Positions 11,503-23,199 of a DNA stretch of 64,000 nucleotides are shown one piece after another. How positions within the stretch are numbered: the first letter of the stretch is position 1; every line of letters starts with the position of its first letter. The notes under the pieces are model-generated. The model worked only from the letters and a program-made list of their open reading frames with translations. It had not been told where the DNA came from and searched no databases. The stretch is from positions 42,229 through 106,228 of the forward strand of contig QJNS01000268.1 of assembly GCA_004154925.1 (NCBI GenBank). Reading direction: 5' to 3'. Source of the DNA: Monosporascus cannonballus. Taxonomy: Eukaryota > Ascomycota > Sordariomycetes > Xylariales. Both the position numbers and the translations under genes were made by a program.

Positions 11503-12358
11503 TGTCAGGGGCGAAAGAAATGTGTTTAGGAAATGTACGTATCATAAAAAAGACACTAAGTATTTTATGCGTTATCCTTAGGTAATTGCAATAAAGCAAA
11601 TACGGGGTAATTATTTAAAAGGTAATTAATTATTTCTTTTTTAACATATATACGGTATGGCGGCAAATAAAAAAAATAATATTTTTGCTTTATTTATTTT
11701 GCTTAAGAATCTATATTTTTCGCCTTATATATATTTTAATTTTGAATTAATTTACGAAAATAATATTTTTAAATTATTTAATTCTTATTATTATTATTAT
11801 TAATTTATTAAATATAATATTATAATTATTTTATAAATATTTTTTAATTATTAATAAAATTAAAAACATATATAATTATCCGTTACGATATCGATGTTCG
11901 AAAATAATATAATAATCGTTAAATATTAATATTAAATAATAATTTTATAATATTTAATAATAATTTTTTAATATTCGATAATAATTTTTATAAAAATAAT
12001 AATAAATAAAATTATAAAAGGCAAAATTAATATAAACAGTTATTATTTTAATAATTATTACGGCAGTTTCTTATTATTGGTACTTTTTTAATAATTACGA
12101 TAAATTAGTTTATTTAGGCCTAGTTATTAAGGATATATTAAATAAATTTTCGCCGCTATTATTCATAAAATTTCTTAATAATCGTTTTCTAATAAGAAAA
12201 GGCGTTATGCTTATATGGGGGTGAATGGCGAAAAGCTACATATTTCGCGGCCGCTAAGATCTATTGAATATATCGTTAAGGAAAAAGGGCAAATTTCAGA
12301 CTGGTCCTTAACATACCCGTATTGTTCCTCTTACTTTGATCTTTAGCAACATATGACA
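11503..12358 (-). repeat. Right arm of the inverted repeat (LTR-like, 856 bp)
   Basis: Reverse complement of 10359-11212. Starts TGTCAGGGGCGAAAG on the plus strand and ends CAACATATGACA, followed by the target duplication AAAAC. Confidence 0.85.
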
Positions 12359-12363
12359 AAAAC

Positions 12364-14186
12364 CTGTTATATTATAGAAAATATAAGAAATTAAGAACAT
12401 GCCTTAAAAAATGAAAACATTATACCCAAAATTAATTATTTTAAAATCTTTGTTTAAGAACAGCATTAAATAATTAATTTCGATATAATATTGTTAAAAA
12501 ATTATAACATAATTTTAAAGAAACGATGGTTCTATTAGTATAACCTCTTAATCGATTACGAGACTGGCGAAGTAAAGTTTGTTTTATACTTTATCGACAA
12601 GTTAAAATAAAAAGAAGATTTTAATATTTGACCGATTATTACGTCGAATATAGGTATAAGAATATAATAAATATCTTATTATTTTAAAAAACCAAAATAT
12701 AAAAAAGAAGTATATTTTAAAGAAAAATACGACGCATCAGTATTATTATTAAAATGAAATTCTGACAATTAAAAATCAATTGATAGTAACAGCCCGAAAA
12801 GAAAATTCTAATTACTCTATTTTTATAATAACGTAAATTTAAACTATTTTTGATAAAATAATTTAATACAAAGTTACTAGGATATAAAGAATAAAATTAT
12901 AAAATAATCCTCAAAAACGGCTTATCCTTTAAGCTCTATCTTATTTATAATTTTATTAGAAACGAAATATATATTTTAAAGCATAGTAGAAAAATAGATT
13001 ATAGAAAAATGAATTCGACCTTTAAAGTTATTTGTAAAGTCTTTTATATGTTTTATATCTAAAGAAATAAAAGCTGTAGCTTGTAATAGATTACAGTGAA
13101 CTAAACTACATTACCGTCAAAACCGAACGCTATTATCCTTGATTATTGAAATTACAACCCAATTTTACGGAGCAATATTATTTGCCGTATTAAATTTTGA
13201 AGATAAATATAATGTTATTAGAATTATAAAGGAATACAATGAGATAATAAGTTTTTCAAACGAACTACGATTTCTTTAAATATTTGGTGACATTAATACG
13301 ATTTACGACTATATTCGTAATTTTCTAACCGATAATAAATTATTTATTACGAAAGATCTTTCGACGTCATTGTTATGCGTTATCTCGACAATATTCTTCC
13401 CATTTTAAAAACGCAGAAATATAGACAAAATACGTTTATAAGAGATTTTAAGCTGTAAAAAACATTAAACTTTTAATTAATATCGAAAAAGATTAACCCT
13501 ACATTGAAAAATAAAAGGTGTGAAATATATTATTACTTCAAAATATATCAAAATGAAACGTAAGAAAATCGTTACAATAATAAAATAGTAAGCGTTCAAT
13601 ACCGTTAAAAAGGTACAAACATTTTTTAAATTTGTTTATTATTATAAAAGAGTTATTCGAAAATTCATAATATTTTAATACTTTTTAAAAGTTTTACTAA
13701 AAAGAAAAAGGCTTTAAATAAACATAACAAATAACAAAAGCCTTTCAAAAAGTTAAGTATATAATTATTAATAAGCTAGTATTAAATATATACGATTTAA
13801 TACGTTTTGTCGAACTAGAAACCGATATTTCGGACTATACATTACGTGTACTAATTAGATAATAGGATAATTAAAATACATTTTATCTCATCTTTTTTTA
13901 AAAAGAAATTATTAAATGAAGTCGAATTTAGTTACGTTATTTCCGATAAAAGCTTTATGACTATAGCTATAAATCTTTAAAAATCTAGATATTTCGTTAA
14001 AGAAAATATTTATCAGATTAAAGTTTATACAGATTATTAAAATTTCGCTCGTTTTAAAACGACAAAAAAATCTTATCGGACCATAATTACGAAATGCAAA
14101 AAATTAGTAAATTTCGATGTCGTTATTATTTATAAAAGAAATTCGAAAAACAGCAAAGCTAATACTTTAAATAGACGACTATATAT
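12364..14186 (+). pseudogene. Second Gypsy: protease end, reverse transcriptase, RNase H
   Basis: Continues the Gypsy of 5443-17213 after the foldback insertion. The RT catalytic box is RYLDNILP at 13378-13401, with the second Asp changed to Asn as RIP would do (GAC to AAC). RNase H follows with ETDISDY (about 13820) and SDKSFMTIAINL*KSRYF (about 13940-14000). The reading frame is broken by stops throughout. Cut at 14187 by a solo LTR. Confidence 0.85.
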
Positions 14187-14523
14187 TGTTACGACATGAT
14201 AGAACGCGGCCTCTGAAAACGATCGCAACAAGGATTCTCTCAGAAAAGAAGTGGGCACAGTCACGTGATGGCTCGACAGGATTTATCATAAAGCTGTCAA
14301 AGTCTGGCTCGACGAAAATCTTAGAAACAATAGTATATAAGATATGCTTATTTCCCTAGTTAGATAATAGTAGCTTGCAATAACAATTTGTTACTTAAGA
14401 TATCCTTGGTATTACGAAACGTAACTAATTACTATATATATTACTCGTAATCTTAGGATATTTCTACTAATTTAAACTCGTACGACTAAGGTTTAATATT
14501 TGGTTAGACTTTTAGCCGTCATA
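14187..14523 (+). mobile_element. Solo Gypsy LTR, family F (337 bp)
   Basis: TGTTACGACA to GCCGTCATA, with perfect TATAT target duplications (14182-14186 and 14524-14528). It carries the conserved palindrome TCACGTGA at 14261-14268 and the family 3' block. Inserted between RNase H and integrase of the host Gypsy copy. Confidence 0.9.
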
Positions 14524-16080
14524 TATATTAAAAAAATAGTTTAAGTTCACTATATAATTTGCGATATTATTTTAAAAAGCTGTTTCCGTTTACTTTAAAT
14601 TATTACTATACGAACTATACTATATCGCATATATTAAAAAATTTAAAAATATAATACTGATTAATTAAAAATGTAAAAGTTAAATAAATTATAGATGCTA
14701 AAGAAGTATCAAATAAACTTAATACGTTATATATATAAATATTAATTATATAGACATTCAAAAATTTACACAACTTTAAAGCTACTTTAATACAGTTATT
14801 ATTTTCTTAAAATAAAAATAGTAGTTCAGAAAATAGGACGATAATATAACCTTTGTAATAAAACTAAGACATAATAATATAAGACTTATAAAGACCTATA
14901 ACTATTATTAATTTCGAAAAAGATATTAACGTTAATTATAACAAATTGTATTATTAAACTGCTTTTATTTGAAAACTTAATAATAAACATATATTACGAT
15001 AATAACTTTGAAATAATTAACAAATTTACGAAGTATTCTTATTTTTTACATGATTAAACTATACAAATGCCGAATAAAGAGTATATATATATCTTTTATA
15101 AATATATAAGGAAATAGCCTCGAGACGTTTCCTACTTAAGAACGGACAAGGACTTCCAACGCATCTTGGCGTTGAAACTGCTGATCTTTTAAATCATGTG
15201 GCGAAGTGGCTAGTCCTTTCTATTCTCTTACAAAATATTTTTAATATAGACGAATTATTATATTTATTTTAAAGTTTTGACAAACCGTTATTATATAAAT
15301 ATATTCCAAATATAAATTCTTCATTGTCTTTAAACTTTAAATTAATAAGTATATAGGACGATTAAATTAAATATTAAAAACTTACTTCTAATATTATATT
15401 AATTACCAACAAATTAGCGGTGGAAAAAAGTTAATTCATGCGCAATTAGTATATAATACTAGTTATTATAAAAGCATTAAAAGATTCTAATAAATATAAA
15501 CTTTAGATTTATACTAGAAGATTATAAAGAAATATACGATAAACTTCTTAAAATTATAATAATACTTATATTAAAACAACTTAAATAGCTATATTAAAAA
15601 ACACGGTATTAGAATTCCGAGGCTGTTAAATGAGTAGTTATTATAATCGAAAGAATTTGAAGAAATTAACTTCTCAAAAAGAGAAAATAGTTTACCTTAT
15701 TATAACTAATATTTAAACTAAATAAACTTAATAAAAAATTCAATTTTAGATTTATTGACCTGTACAAAATCGTTAAAAAACCCTCAAAAATTAATTACTA
15801 ATTAAAATTTATATCGAAAGTTAAATTTTATCTAGTTTTCTCTATTTTTTTTTATTTAAGTTAATAAAAAATACCACTACACCTAATACGGGGTAAAAAA
15901 GTATAAATATAAAGGATGAAACGACGTATAAAGTAAAAAGATTTTGGACGTACAAAAAGGAAGTAGATTTACCCAGTATCTAAATAAGTTAAAAAAAAGA
16001 AGAAATTCGAAAATATATAAGAACGCTTAAAAGATCTCATAAATGCTTAACGTTTATTAAAAAGATTTGACTAATAACGC
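14524..16080 (+). pseudogene. Second Gypsy: integrase and chromodomain remnant
   Basis: The integrase core is seen at about 14990-15100 (INKFTKYSYF; the catalytic Asp position reads Asn) and resumes after the 128-bp insertion at 15105-15232. A chromodomain-like tail lies near 15950-16080, with SK*VKKKKKFENI*ERLKDLINA*RLL split by stops, collinear with 3520-3640. All frames are broken. Known role: insertion of the cDNA into chromatin. Not functional here. Confidence 0.8.
15105..15232 (+). mobile_element. Solo TRIM-type LTR, family A (128 bp)
   Basis: TATAAGGAAA (from TGTAAGG) to TCTCTTACA. Perfect AAATA target duplications at 15100-15104 and 15233-15237. Same family as 49848-49973 and the paired copies of the TRIM at 54201-54922. 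Sits inside the Gypsy integrase. Confidence 0.88.
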
Positions 16081-16842
16081 CGAAAGCGTTTTACGAAATG
16101 TTTAGATTAATAGTTAACTAATTAATAACGTTGAGGTTATCCTAGTTATCTAAAACAATAATCGGTACTAAAGTAAACGTTATTTCTGCTTATTTTTATT
16201 CTTTTAATTTATTTATTGATTAAAGTTTTTAAAAGATAATTGTACGTTTCTTTTGTATAAGTATTTCTTTTAATACTTTAAACGAAATAAACGATTAATA
16301 ATTGCGTTAATATTACGTTATTTTGTCACAGTTCTAAGTGGCACCTTGTAGGTATATAGAGCAGAACAAGGCGGTCAGTGCTCGACCTGACAACGTTCTA
16401 CTTTTAGTGGTGTAATAGCTAGACTCTTATTCTTCTGTGCTGTAACATATTTACACGATATGTCGCATTTCTTATCTTTTATTAAACTTGTAATAAGATT
16501 TTTTTAATTACAGTTTTTTTACTATTAAAACGATAATTTTTAATACGGCGAAAAGAATTAATCGAAATCCGATATTATCGTCACGGCCGCACTACTCATT
16601 ACATTCGTTATAACAATAAATATTTTCGACTATTTAATATTTGACGCCTGTTTTCAAAATATAGTATATACGGTATTATTTTAAAACTAAATTCAATAAT
16701 ATACGTAGCTAATGACTTAACACTTTCTTTTTGATATAGACGATTGCGAAGTTTACCGTTAATAACGTGATTTGTTATAGTAATAAATAGAAATATATCA
16801 AAAAAATTCTTTAAGGATAAAAGTCTAGCAAAGAAGAGGTCG
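16081..16842 (+). other. 3' untranslated part of the second Gypsy
   Basis: AT-rich stretch after the chromodomain, in the position of the antisense frame of the left Gypsy copy, but too decayed to read. It holds the 124-bp insertion at 16324-16447 and ends in a purine tract, GCAAAGAAGAGG, at the 3' LTR. Confidence 0.6.
16324..16447 (-). mobile_element. 124-bp solo LTR-like element, family B
   Basis: TGTCACAGTTCTAAG to TGTGCTGTAACA, with perfect TATTT target duplications (16319-16323 and 16448-16452). Reverse copy of 43294-43417. Orientation is arbitrary because no coding partner is known. Confidence 0.88.
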
Positions 16843-17213
16843 TATTACGACCTAACTAAGACCGGTCTTAAGAACCGATCGGACCTATATAATAGATTAG
16901 GTGATTTGGAACTTTTTTAATATCCAAATTCTAATAAATCTATATAGAATTAAATATATTTAATAAATTCTAACTCTAATAACGTTAAGACATAATAGAA
17001 ATCCGTTTCAGTTTTAAGAAGATATATAAATATATTTGTTTCATAGTTTCAATGAATAATATTAGCTTATAATGTAACTTCGTTACGTAAAATGCTGTTG
17101 GTATTACGCAATGAAATTAAGTTGTTTTATTACTTAGATTTTTACGATATTCTAACTAATATAAACTCTTACGACCAAGATTTAATAGTTGGTTAAACTC
17201 TCTAGTCATTATA
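16843..17213 (+). mobile_element. 3' LTR of the second Gypsy (family F, subfamily 2)
   Basis: Begins TATTACGACCTAACTAAG directly after the purine tract AAAGAAGAGGTCG and ends AGTCATTATA. Pairs with 5443-5815. The element (5443-17213) is about 11.8 kb only because of the later insertions. Confidence 0.82.
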
Positions 17214-17540
17214 ACTTAACAAGGAGGCTATTTTATTAATATAGTTATTCTCTTATATATGGAGCCCAGCGTTTATTTAGAGTATTATAGGAATTCCAAA
17301 GCTTTTACATACTGTTGATAAAATGCAAGTCGACACTTCTTAGCTCTGCTTTACACGTTTTTCAATGCAAATACTTTCCGAGTGCTCTCTTTTTTCGTCT
17401 TAACTTCTTGTTAAAGCTATGCTTAATTTTCAAAGGATTGCAGATTAACTTCTCCAAAGCGGTCGAGCATGAAGTTATTGTAGATCGTCTATAGTTTACA
17501 ATAAAAGCTTGCTATTTAACAACTGATGAAATATTGCTAA

Positions 17541-17728
17541 TATCGTGGAATAAAGGTATCTGTGTTAGTCATCAAGCTCTATAGCACCCGGAAAAACCTT
17601 ATTCCGGCGCTTCCACAATATATAGAGAGCTTCCTAGCTACCGCTCCTTGGAGCTTAATTCTAGTTAAACAATTATCATTTCCTATATTTTATGTAACCT
17701 TTTCTTGCGATCAGCCTAATTATGACAG
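17541..17728 (+). mobile_element. 5' LTR of Copia family D
   Basis: TATCGTGGAATAAAGG to AATTATGACA. The start is TA instead of TG, a RIP change: the solo copy at 58714 keeps TG. Confidence 0.9.
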
Positions 17729-17745
17729 TTATAAGCCCGGTGTTT
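17729..17745 (+). other. Primer-binding-site-like sequence
   Basis: GTTATAAGCCCGGTGTT immediately downstream of the LTR. The same GTTATAAGCCCGGT core follows the different Copia LTR at 57771-58007, so it is conserved between families and positioned as a tRNA primer site. The tRNA was not identified. Confidence 0.6.
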
Positions 17746-17889
17746 TAGTTGCGCAAAATAATTATAGTTAAGTTAATCGCAACTTTTTATTTACTGATTT
17801 AAAATATTATATTGCCTATTAATATATTAGATGATTTTATTCCTAAGGACGTATTCCTTAAGGATCGCTTTAATTACTTTAGCTAGTTT

Positions 17890-18730
17890 TTGTTTTTACG
17901 ATTTAACGCTGTTTTACGCGGCGTATGGCATCTTATAAACCTTGATGTACCTGACGCGGATCGTTTTACGGGCCTTCGGGAAATCCTTTCGATCGAGAAG
18001 TATATTGTAAGGATTAATGCCAAAGCGAAAAAGCAATATCTAAAGGCATTAGCTTTTTGGAAAGGCTTTTATATTGATATCGTTTAACATGGACCTTTTC
18101 TAAAAGAGTTTAAGGAGTTACTCCTTGATGATTTCGAAAAAAAGTACGATAAGGATATCGAACGCCTTACGGAAGCCGTAGGAAAAGAGTAACGGGAAAT
18201 TTCTAAAATTACTATCCGATACCTTAATATTTAGATATGGATTAACGTAATAATGGAAAGCCAGATTTTCAAAAACGCCTAAGCTGCCCTGGTTATCCAA
18301 GGAAAAATTACGGTATAGGATTTGCTTAGGGAACTGAAAGATTAGTTCGCCCTTTTTCTGCTAAGCACCATTTTAACGGTACGCGAGGATTACCGTAAAG
18401 CCCTGCCCCCAACTGAAATGGGCCATATAAAGCCTGATTAATGGCATTAAACTTGGTACGTTGCTTATACCAAAGCGAAGGTATATAACCTTTAGGAAGT
18501 TAAGAGGACGCTTGCGGCAAAGGATTTCCTGAACGTCGTAAAAAAACGTTTCGTACCAAATTGGGGGTAGCGGGAATTAGCTAACCTTATTAGGGATGAT
18601 TTTTTGGCAGGTCTATAATAAACTTAAAGGAACTTGGAGATTAGTTTTCGGCTATATATTATAAAAACAAATTAAGAGCCGAAATTAAAAAGCCCGGGAT
18701 TTTTATTATTATATTATTAGGATTATAGTT
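17890..18730 (+). pseudogene. Copia gag remnant (family D)
   Basis: The first 65 codons (17890-18087) are open (VWHLINLDVPDADRFTGLRE), followed in the same general order by DFEKKYDKDIERL, TWYVAYTKAKVYNL and KDFLNVVKKRFVPNWG, with stops between. This matches the helical capsid-like Gag of fungal Copia elements, which packages the RNA. I did not see a clear CCHC knuckle. Frame breaks make it non-functional. Confidence 0.72.
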
Positions 18731-18859
18731 TGAAACAAAAGCATTATCGCAACTTAATACAGGTTCCATTCCGTTAAATGCGTTTAAGAAAAAAGGGAAT
18801 AAATATTTTTGCTTAATTACGTTAAATAAGACCCACTTATAGGAACCTAACGAATACGC

Positions 18860-19510
18860 TTATATGTATTTTGCGATTACGGGGGTAATTATCCGGAAGG
18901 TCCGTTACCTAAACCAAAAGAATATTAAGGGGATTCGTAAGCGATTTAAGTATAATCGGTGGAAAAAGTTTTATAAGGACCTTATGAAACTTCCTAAATG
19001 GAAAAAAATTATTCGAGAGATTATGAAACGATTAGCGCTTACTTTTATTATGTAATTCAGCAGTATTACTGCGGCGTTTATCGATTTACGTACCCTTAAT
19101 TTCCTTAATTTAGCTTTAGGAATTTATATTATTATTTATTTTGGTACGTACTTTTTATCTTAATTTACCTTGATTAATAATTATGGAGCCAGGTATTTGG
19201 TGAACTTTAGAAACCTGTTCGTCCCCGGCACCTTTATACTTAATATTACGGGAAACATAATGGAAACGGGTATTTTTTCGTTCCTGATTAGTGGTATAAA
19301 GTAAAAAGTAATTAAGGAAATATTGCATAAAACCTTTGGTAAGCCAAAGTATAATTTTATACTTAAAGATATGGTAGTAATAAAAGGATTTTATATTAAT
19401 ATTATTTCAGAAGCTTTATTTCGTAAAGCTAAAATCTGGTATTACGGTCTGGATTGTTTCTTTAAAATGGGAAAGATTAGAGAAAATATTATTTTTGCGA
19501 AATTCTAATA
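18860..19510 (+). pseudogene. Copia protease and pre-integrase region (family D)
   Basis: Open stretches at 18864-19055 and 19323-19508. The protease active-site region reads LINNYGARYLVN (about 19170-19210), where a functional Copia protease has Asp-Ser/Thr-Gly-Ala. Downstream is VVIKGFYINIISEALFRKAKIWYYG. The catalytic Asp is replaced by Asn, consistent with G-to-A. Normally the aspartic protease cuts the Gag-Pol polyprotein. Confidence 0.75.
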
Positions 19511-19639
19511 ATTATATAATTTAGCTTTTTTGAATATAAACCGTTTTCCTTTTATTCGAATATCCTATTAATCATTTCGTAAAGCTTAGCTGGAATTTTA
19601 ATGTATTTAACGATTAGTAGAAAAAAGGGAGAAAGGCCG

Positions 19640-20760
19640 TAAAGGTAATCGAAGGATTATTTACGCCCCCGTATAGGAACAAAAGATCTTTGGTACTTAA
19701 AGTTAGGGCACCTAGGACCTATGGCGTTAAAATCGTTAAGAACGTTAAGAACGTTATTATAAAAGGGATAACGCGCCGGAAATATAAGGCTTATGTTCGT
19801 ACGTACGCCTTTTAGGTGATTTTAAGGCGTTTACTAAAAAGCTAAGCCCCTAAACCCTTTTAGCGTATTACGTAGAATTATTTTGATTATCTTGCGGGTT
19901 ACGATAATTTTAGGTAGTTTTTCATAATTAAAGACGAATATAGTAAAAGCTTTTTCGTTTTTCCAATTAATAATCGTACTTAAAAAACAGGGTTCCGGAT
20001 TATTAGGGATTTTGAGCATTAAATACGCAAATAATATAGGTTTCTTATCTGCAAAATTAAGCAGGATAACTATATTAGGATAATCGTAATAAACGGATAT
20101 ATAGCTTACCAAGTATGGTATATTAAAGAAAAAATTAAGCTTGAATTTCCGTCCTTATATATTAAAAAACCTATGGGAAAAAGAAAGCGAACAGGCCAAA
20201 AACTGATTAATAAAGCTTTTAAAATAAGGTTGGGAGCAAATTTTCCTAAGGAGCTTTAGCCTAAAATAATAAAAGCAGCAGCGTAACTATATAATATAAG
20301 TCCGAATTACTTTTACGATTAACTTTTACTTAATAAGATATTCGTTTGTTGGTTTAAGCAATATTTTCGTTAGTACAGCTCTGCCGTAATTAATACGATT
20401 ACCACAAGCTTTAGGCCCGATTAATCTGGGATCTTTGCATATAACGTACGAATATATCCGTTAACAAAAAAGCGAAAAGCAGAAATAAATAAGTAAGCAC
20501 AAATACTTAAACCGAAAGTTTATATCGGATATCTGGTAAGATATTAAGCTTTTAATATTTACCGAATATGGGTACCCGATTTCCGTAAAATTATTATTAC
20601 GCGTAACGTTACATTCGATAAGGATATTTTTTATTAGCTAAAAAAAGAAAAAAAAGCGTTCGCCTTAGTTATAAGCCGGAAATTCGCATAAGATTTCCAT
20701 ATCTCTAAAAGCTTAGCTAAAAAAAAAAGATTTTCGAAATAATTAACGCATAAAATAATT
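19640..20760 (+). pseudogene. Copia integrase remnant (family D)
   Basis: Core and C-terminal integrase signatures: KEKIKLEFPSLYIKKPMGKR around 20140, then SGIFAYNVRIYPLTKKRKAE, KPKVYIGYLVRY and YRIWVPDFRKIIITRNVTFD at about 20425-20625, the usual Copia tail (GYxxxYRxWxPxxRKVxxSRDVxFDE). Multiple stops. The minus-strand open stretch at 20112-19834 is a shadow of this region. Confidence 0.8.
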
Positions 20761-20769
20761 TATATACTA

Positions 20770-21590
20770 ATTATAATACTTTAAAGAACGCAAAAAGCTT
20801 TAATCCCGAGCTTGAAAACTCGACGGGTGGCTAACCGGGGGGTTAAAACTCGGAGGTAAGGGAATTTGCGGGCAAAGCTGGAATTGATCGTGGATTTTTA
20901 ACCCCTAAAAGCATTCTTGATTCGGAAAATAAGGTCCAGGGAAACGCTTAAGAAAGCGAGGTTTAGCTGCTTGTTAAAGCCGAGGCTCAGCTACTTACTA
21001 AAAGTATAGAGCCCGCGGAGCATCCGCAGGCTTACCGCGAGGAAAATAGCACGGAAGAAGCCTCCCGGGAAGTGCACTTAACGGGAACCATAGGTAAATC
21101 AGCCTATTCGCATATACCTAAAGTCAGGCTCGGGATTCCAATAGGTGAAGAAAATTCCGGTAATTAAAAAAGCTTTGCCTTCCGTACTTCCATATCTAAA
21201 AAAAAAGCAAAGGAAAATAACCGTAAGCATTTATTCGCAAAAATAAAAGGTTACGAAAATGAAAAAGTCCTGATAATATTAAAAACGGCGGCGTTTATTC
21301 AGTAAATACCACCATAATTTACGGAAATAGCAAAATATAGTTAACCTTAATTCGAAACTGGGAAGAAGTTAATTATTTATTCCCGTTATTACAATATATA
21401 GCAAAATAAGGATACGAAAAACTTTATACTTTTTATGTAATAATCGCGGTAAGGGTATTACAAAAAAATCTTAAAAAGTTAAGCGCAGTACCTGGCAATT
21501 CCAGAATTTACAAAAACCAGTTAATCAAGTCGCCTAAGCTTTAGAAGGATTTCGAAAAGTACCCTTTAAGGCAAACCTTTAAAGAGGATA
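20770..21590 (+). other. Linker between Copia integrase and RT
   Basis: Spacer of moderate GC between recognisable domains. Copia Pol has a variable linker here. No separate gene seen. Confidence 0.5.
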
Positions 21591-21599
21591 CTGAAAAAA

Positions 21600-23090
21600 A
21601 AATTAAGGCGTTTACGGAACGCGGAATATAAAAGAAAATACCGATTATATAAGTTAAGTCCAAATTAATCCCCTTAAAATAGGTTTTTATATATAAGTTC
21701 GATAAAAATAGCTAGCTGGAACGTTGCAAATTACGTATTTACGTACGCGGCGATCTCCAAAAAACCGATTCGCTTATTAGCATTTATGTTATTACGTTTG
21801 CGGCTAAATTTTTTAAAACAGCCATAATTATAATTATTAAATTCGACCTTAAGATTTGTTAGTTCGGTATCGAAATAACTTTTTTATATGTTTTTCGCGA
21901 GGGACAGGCCAAAATGACTTACGTTTTTCCTAATGGCTTTAAAAAGAACGGAATATGCGCAAAGTTCGAACGAGCGCTATATGGACTTAGGGATTTACTT
22001 TTGCTATGATATCGGGAATTTTCTTCTATTTTACGGAAATTAAAGCTTGCCGCATTTTCAAAAGAGCCGTACCTGTTTTATAATTAATAATGTAGGTTCG
22101 TTTTCGTATTTTTTATTAATAATTTGTTATTTTTTACCACCGAAAAAACAGTGCCAAACTAATAAGGTATTTTTAAAGCTAAGAGGAATATATAAAGTTA
22201 AAAACTAAGGCAAAACGAACTAGTTCCTCGGTATTCGAATAATCCGGGATAAATTAAAGAAGAAAATCCTTTTAATTTACGACTTTTACATTAAAAAAAT
22301 CGCTATTCGTTTGGGCTTATAAAAAGCGCTTATGTACCGTTAACCCCTTTAAGGATTGAAAAATTTACCTTTAATATCGGAATAACATTTAAAAAGTAAG
22401 TTAAAAGCTATTAAAAGCGCGTAAGCTTTATTTTATATATAGCAGTAATAATCTGCCTAAACGTAATTTCCGTATTATTAAAATTCCTAATTAATCCGTT
22501 TAATAAGCATATTAAAGCGGTTAATAAAATAATCCGTTATTTTTATTATATATGTTTCCTGGCGATCGTATACGGGGGTGAAAATACGGAAGCCCAAACG
22601 TTATTAATTGCAAAAGACGTATCGTTTGCTAATAATCCCGAAACGCGGCGATTTTTCTAAGGCTATATAATAACTTTTTTTGGAGAATTAATCGTATGGA
22701 AGGTAGTTCGTTAAGTAACGGTAACGACCTTTATAACAAAGGCTGAATTATTCGTATTAAAGTATACGATTAAAAAAGCCATAATTTTTAAGCGTTTATT
22801 TCGGGATTTAATGTTAGTATTAAATTAAGCTTAGGAGATTTTTTGCGATAATTAGCAGAATATTAAATTTATAATAGGAGAAAATGAAAGGATCAGTATT
22901 TAATTGCGTTACGTCGATATATAAAATATATAGCTGCGCCAAAAGCAAATCCGTAAATCGTTTAGCGTAATTTATTTATTTATAGCTTAAATGCTTATTA
23001 ACGGGTTAACGAAAATTTTTCCCAGATAACAGTTCGAATATTTCAAATTATTTTTTAATTTGTAAAACTTAAGGCAGGTACAGTCGGAAA
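21600..23090 (+). pseudogene. Copia reverse transcriptase and RNase H (family D)
   Basis: RT from about 21660 (YKFDKNS*LERCKLRIYVRG, then FPNGFKKNGICAKFERALYGLRD at about 21930-21990). The catalytic YVDD position reads FINNLLFF near 22105, both Asp changed to Asn. RNase H from about 22500 (VNKIIRYFYYICFLAIVYGG, SFANNPETRRFF, ITKAELFVLKYTIKKA, LINGLTKIFPR). Gene order and motifs are Copia type. The many stops and lost catalytic Asp residues mean it is dead. Confidence 0.85.
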
Positions 23091-23160
23091 AATGCAAAAG
23101 CAAACAGAATACGTAATATTTTATTGGGCCTAGCGCCTCCGGGGCAAACCTTCCATAAAT

Positions 23161-23181
23161 TCTAAAAAAAAAAAAAAAAAA
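23161..23181 (+). repeat. Poly-A run
   Basis: About 18-19 consecutive A between the end of Copia pol and the GC-rich antisense region. No sign of a separate non-LTR insertion was found around it. Confidence 0.7.
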
Positions 23182-23199
23182 ATTAAAGAAACCATTATT

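Larger units (their letters stand above)
10359..12358. mobile_element. 2.0-kb foldback element: two inverted LTR-like arms around a 290-bp core
   Basis: Left arm 10359-11212 (854 bp), right arm 11503-12358 (856 bp), reverse complements of each other along their whole length; spacer 11213-11502. Each arm has LTR-type ends (TGTTATGTG to CCCCTGACA on the left; the right arm, read in reverse, runs TGTCATATG to CCCCTGACA). The whole block is flanked by a perfect 5-bp duplication, AAAAC at 10354-10358 and 12359-12363, inside Gypsy protease sequence, so it entered as one unit. Arm differences are mostly transitions. Both arms hold a related coding-like stretch (minus-strand frame at 11193-10978 with FMRYPYAIVIRQIRNNYLK). 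No recognised protein. See findings. Confidence 0.85.

Noticed and set aside
17562..17771. Small proteins at 17562, 24437 and 24498
   Set aside because: All three are readings of the family D LTR, present in every copy and unrelated to coding.
23161..23181. Poly-A tail of a LINE or retrocopied gene
   Set aside because: No reverse-transcribed gene or target duplication is adjacent, and the neighbouring frame runs on the opposite strand.
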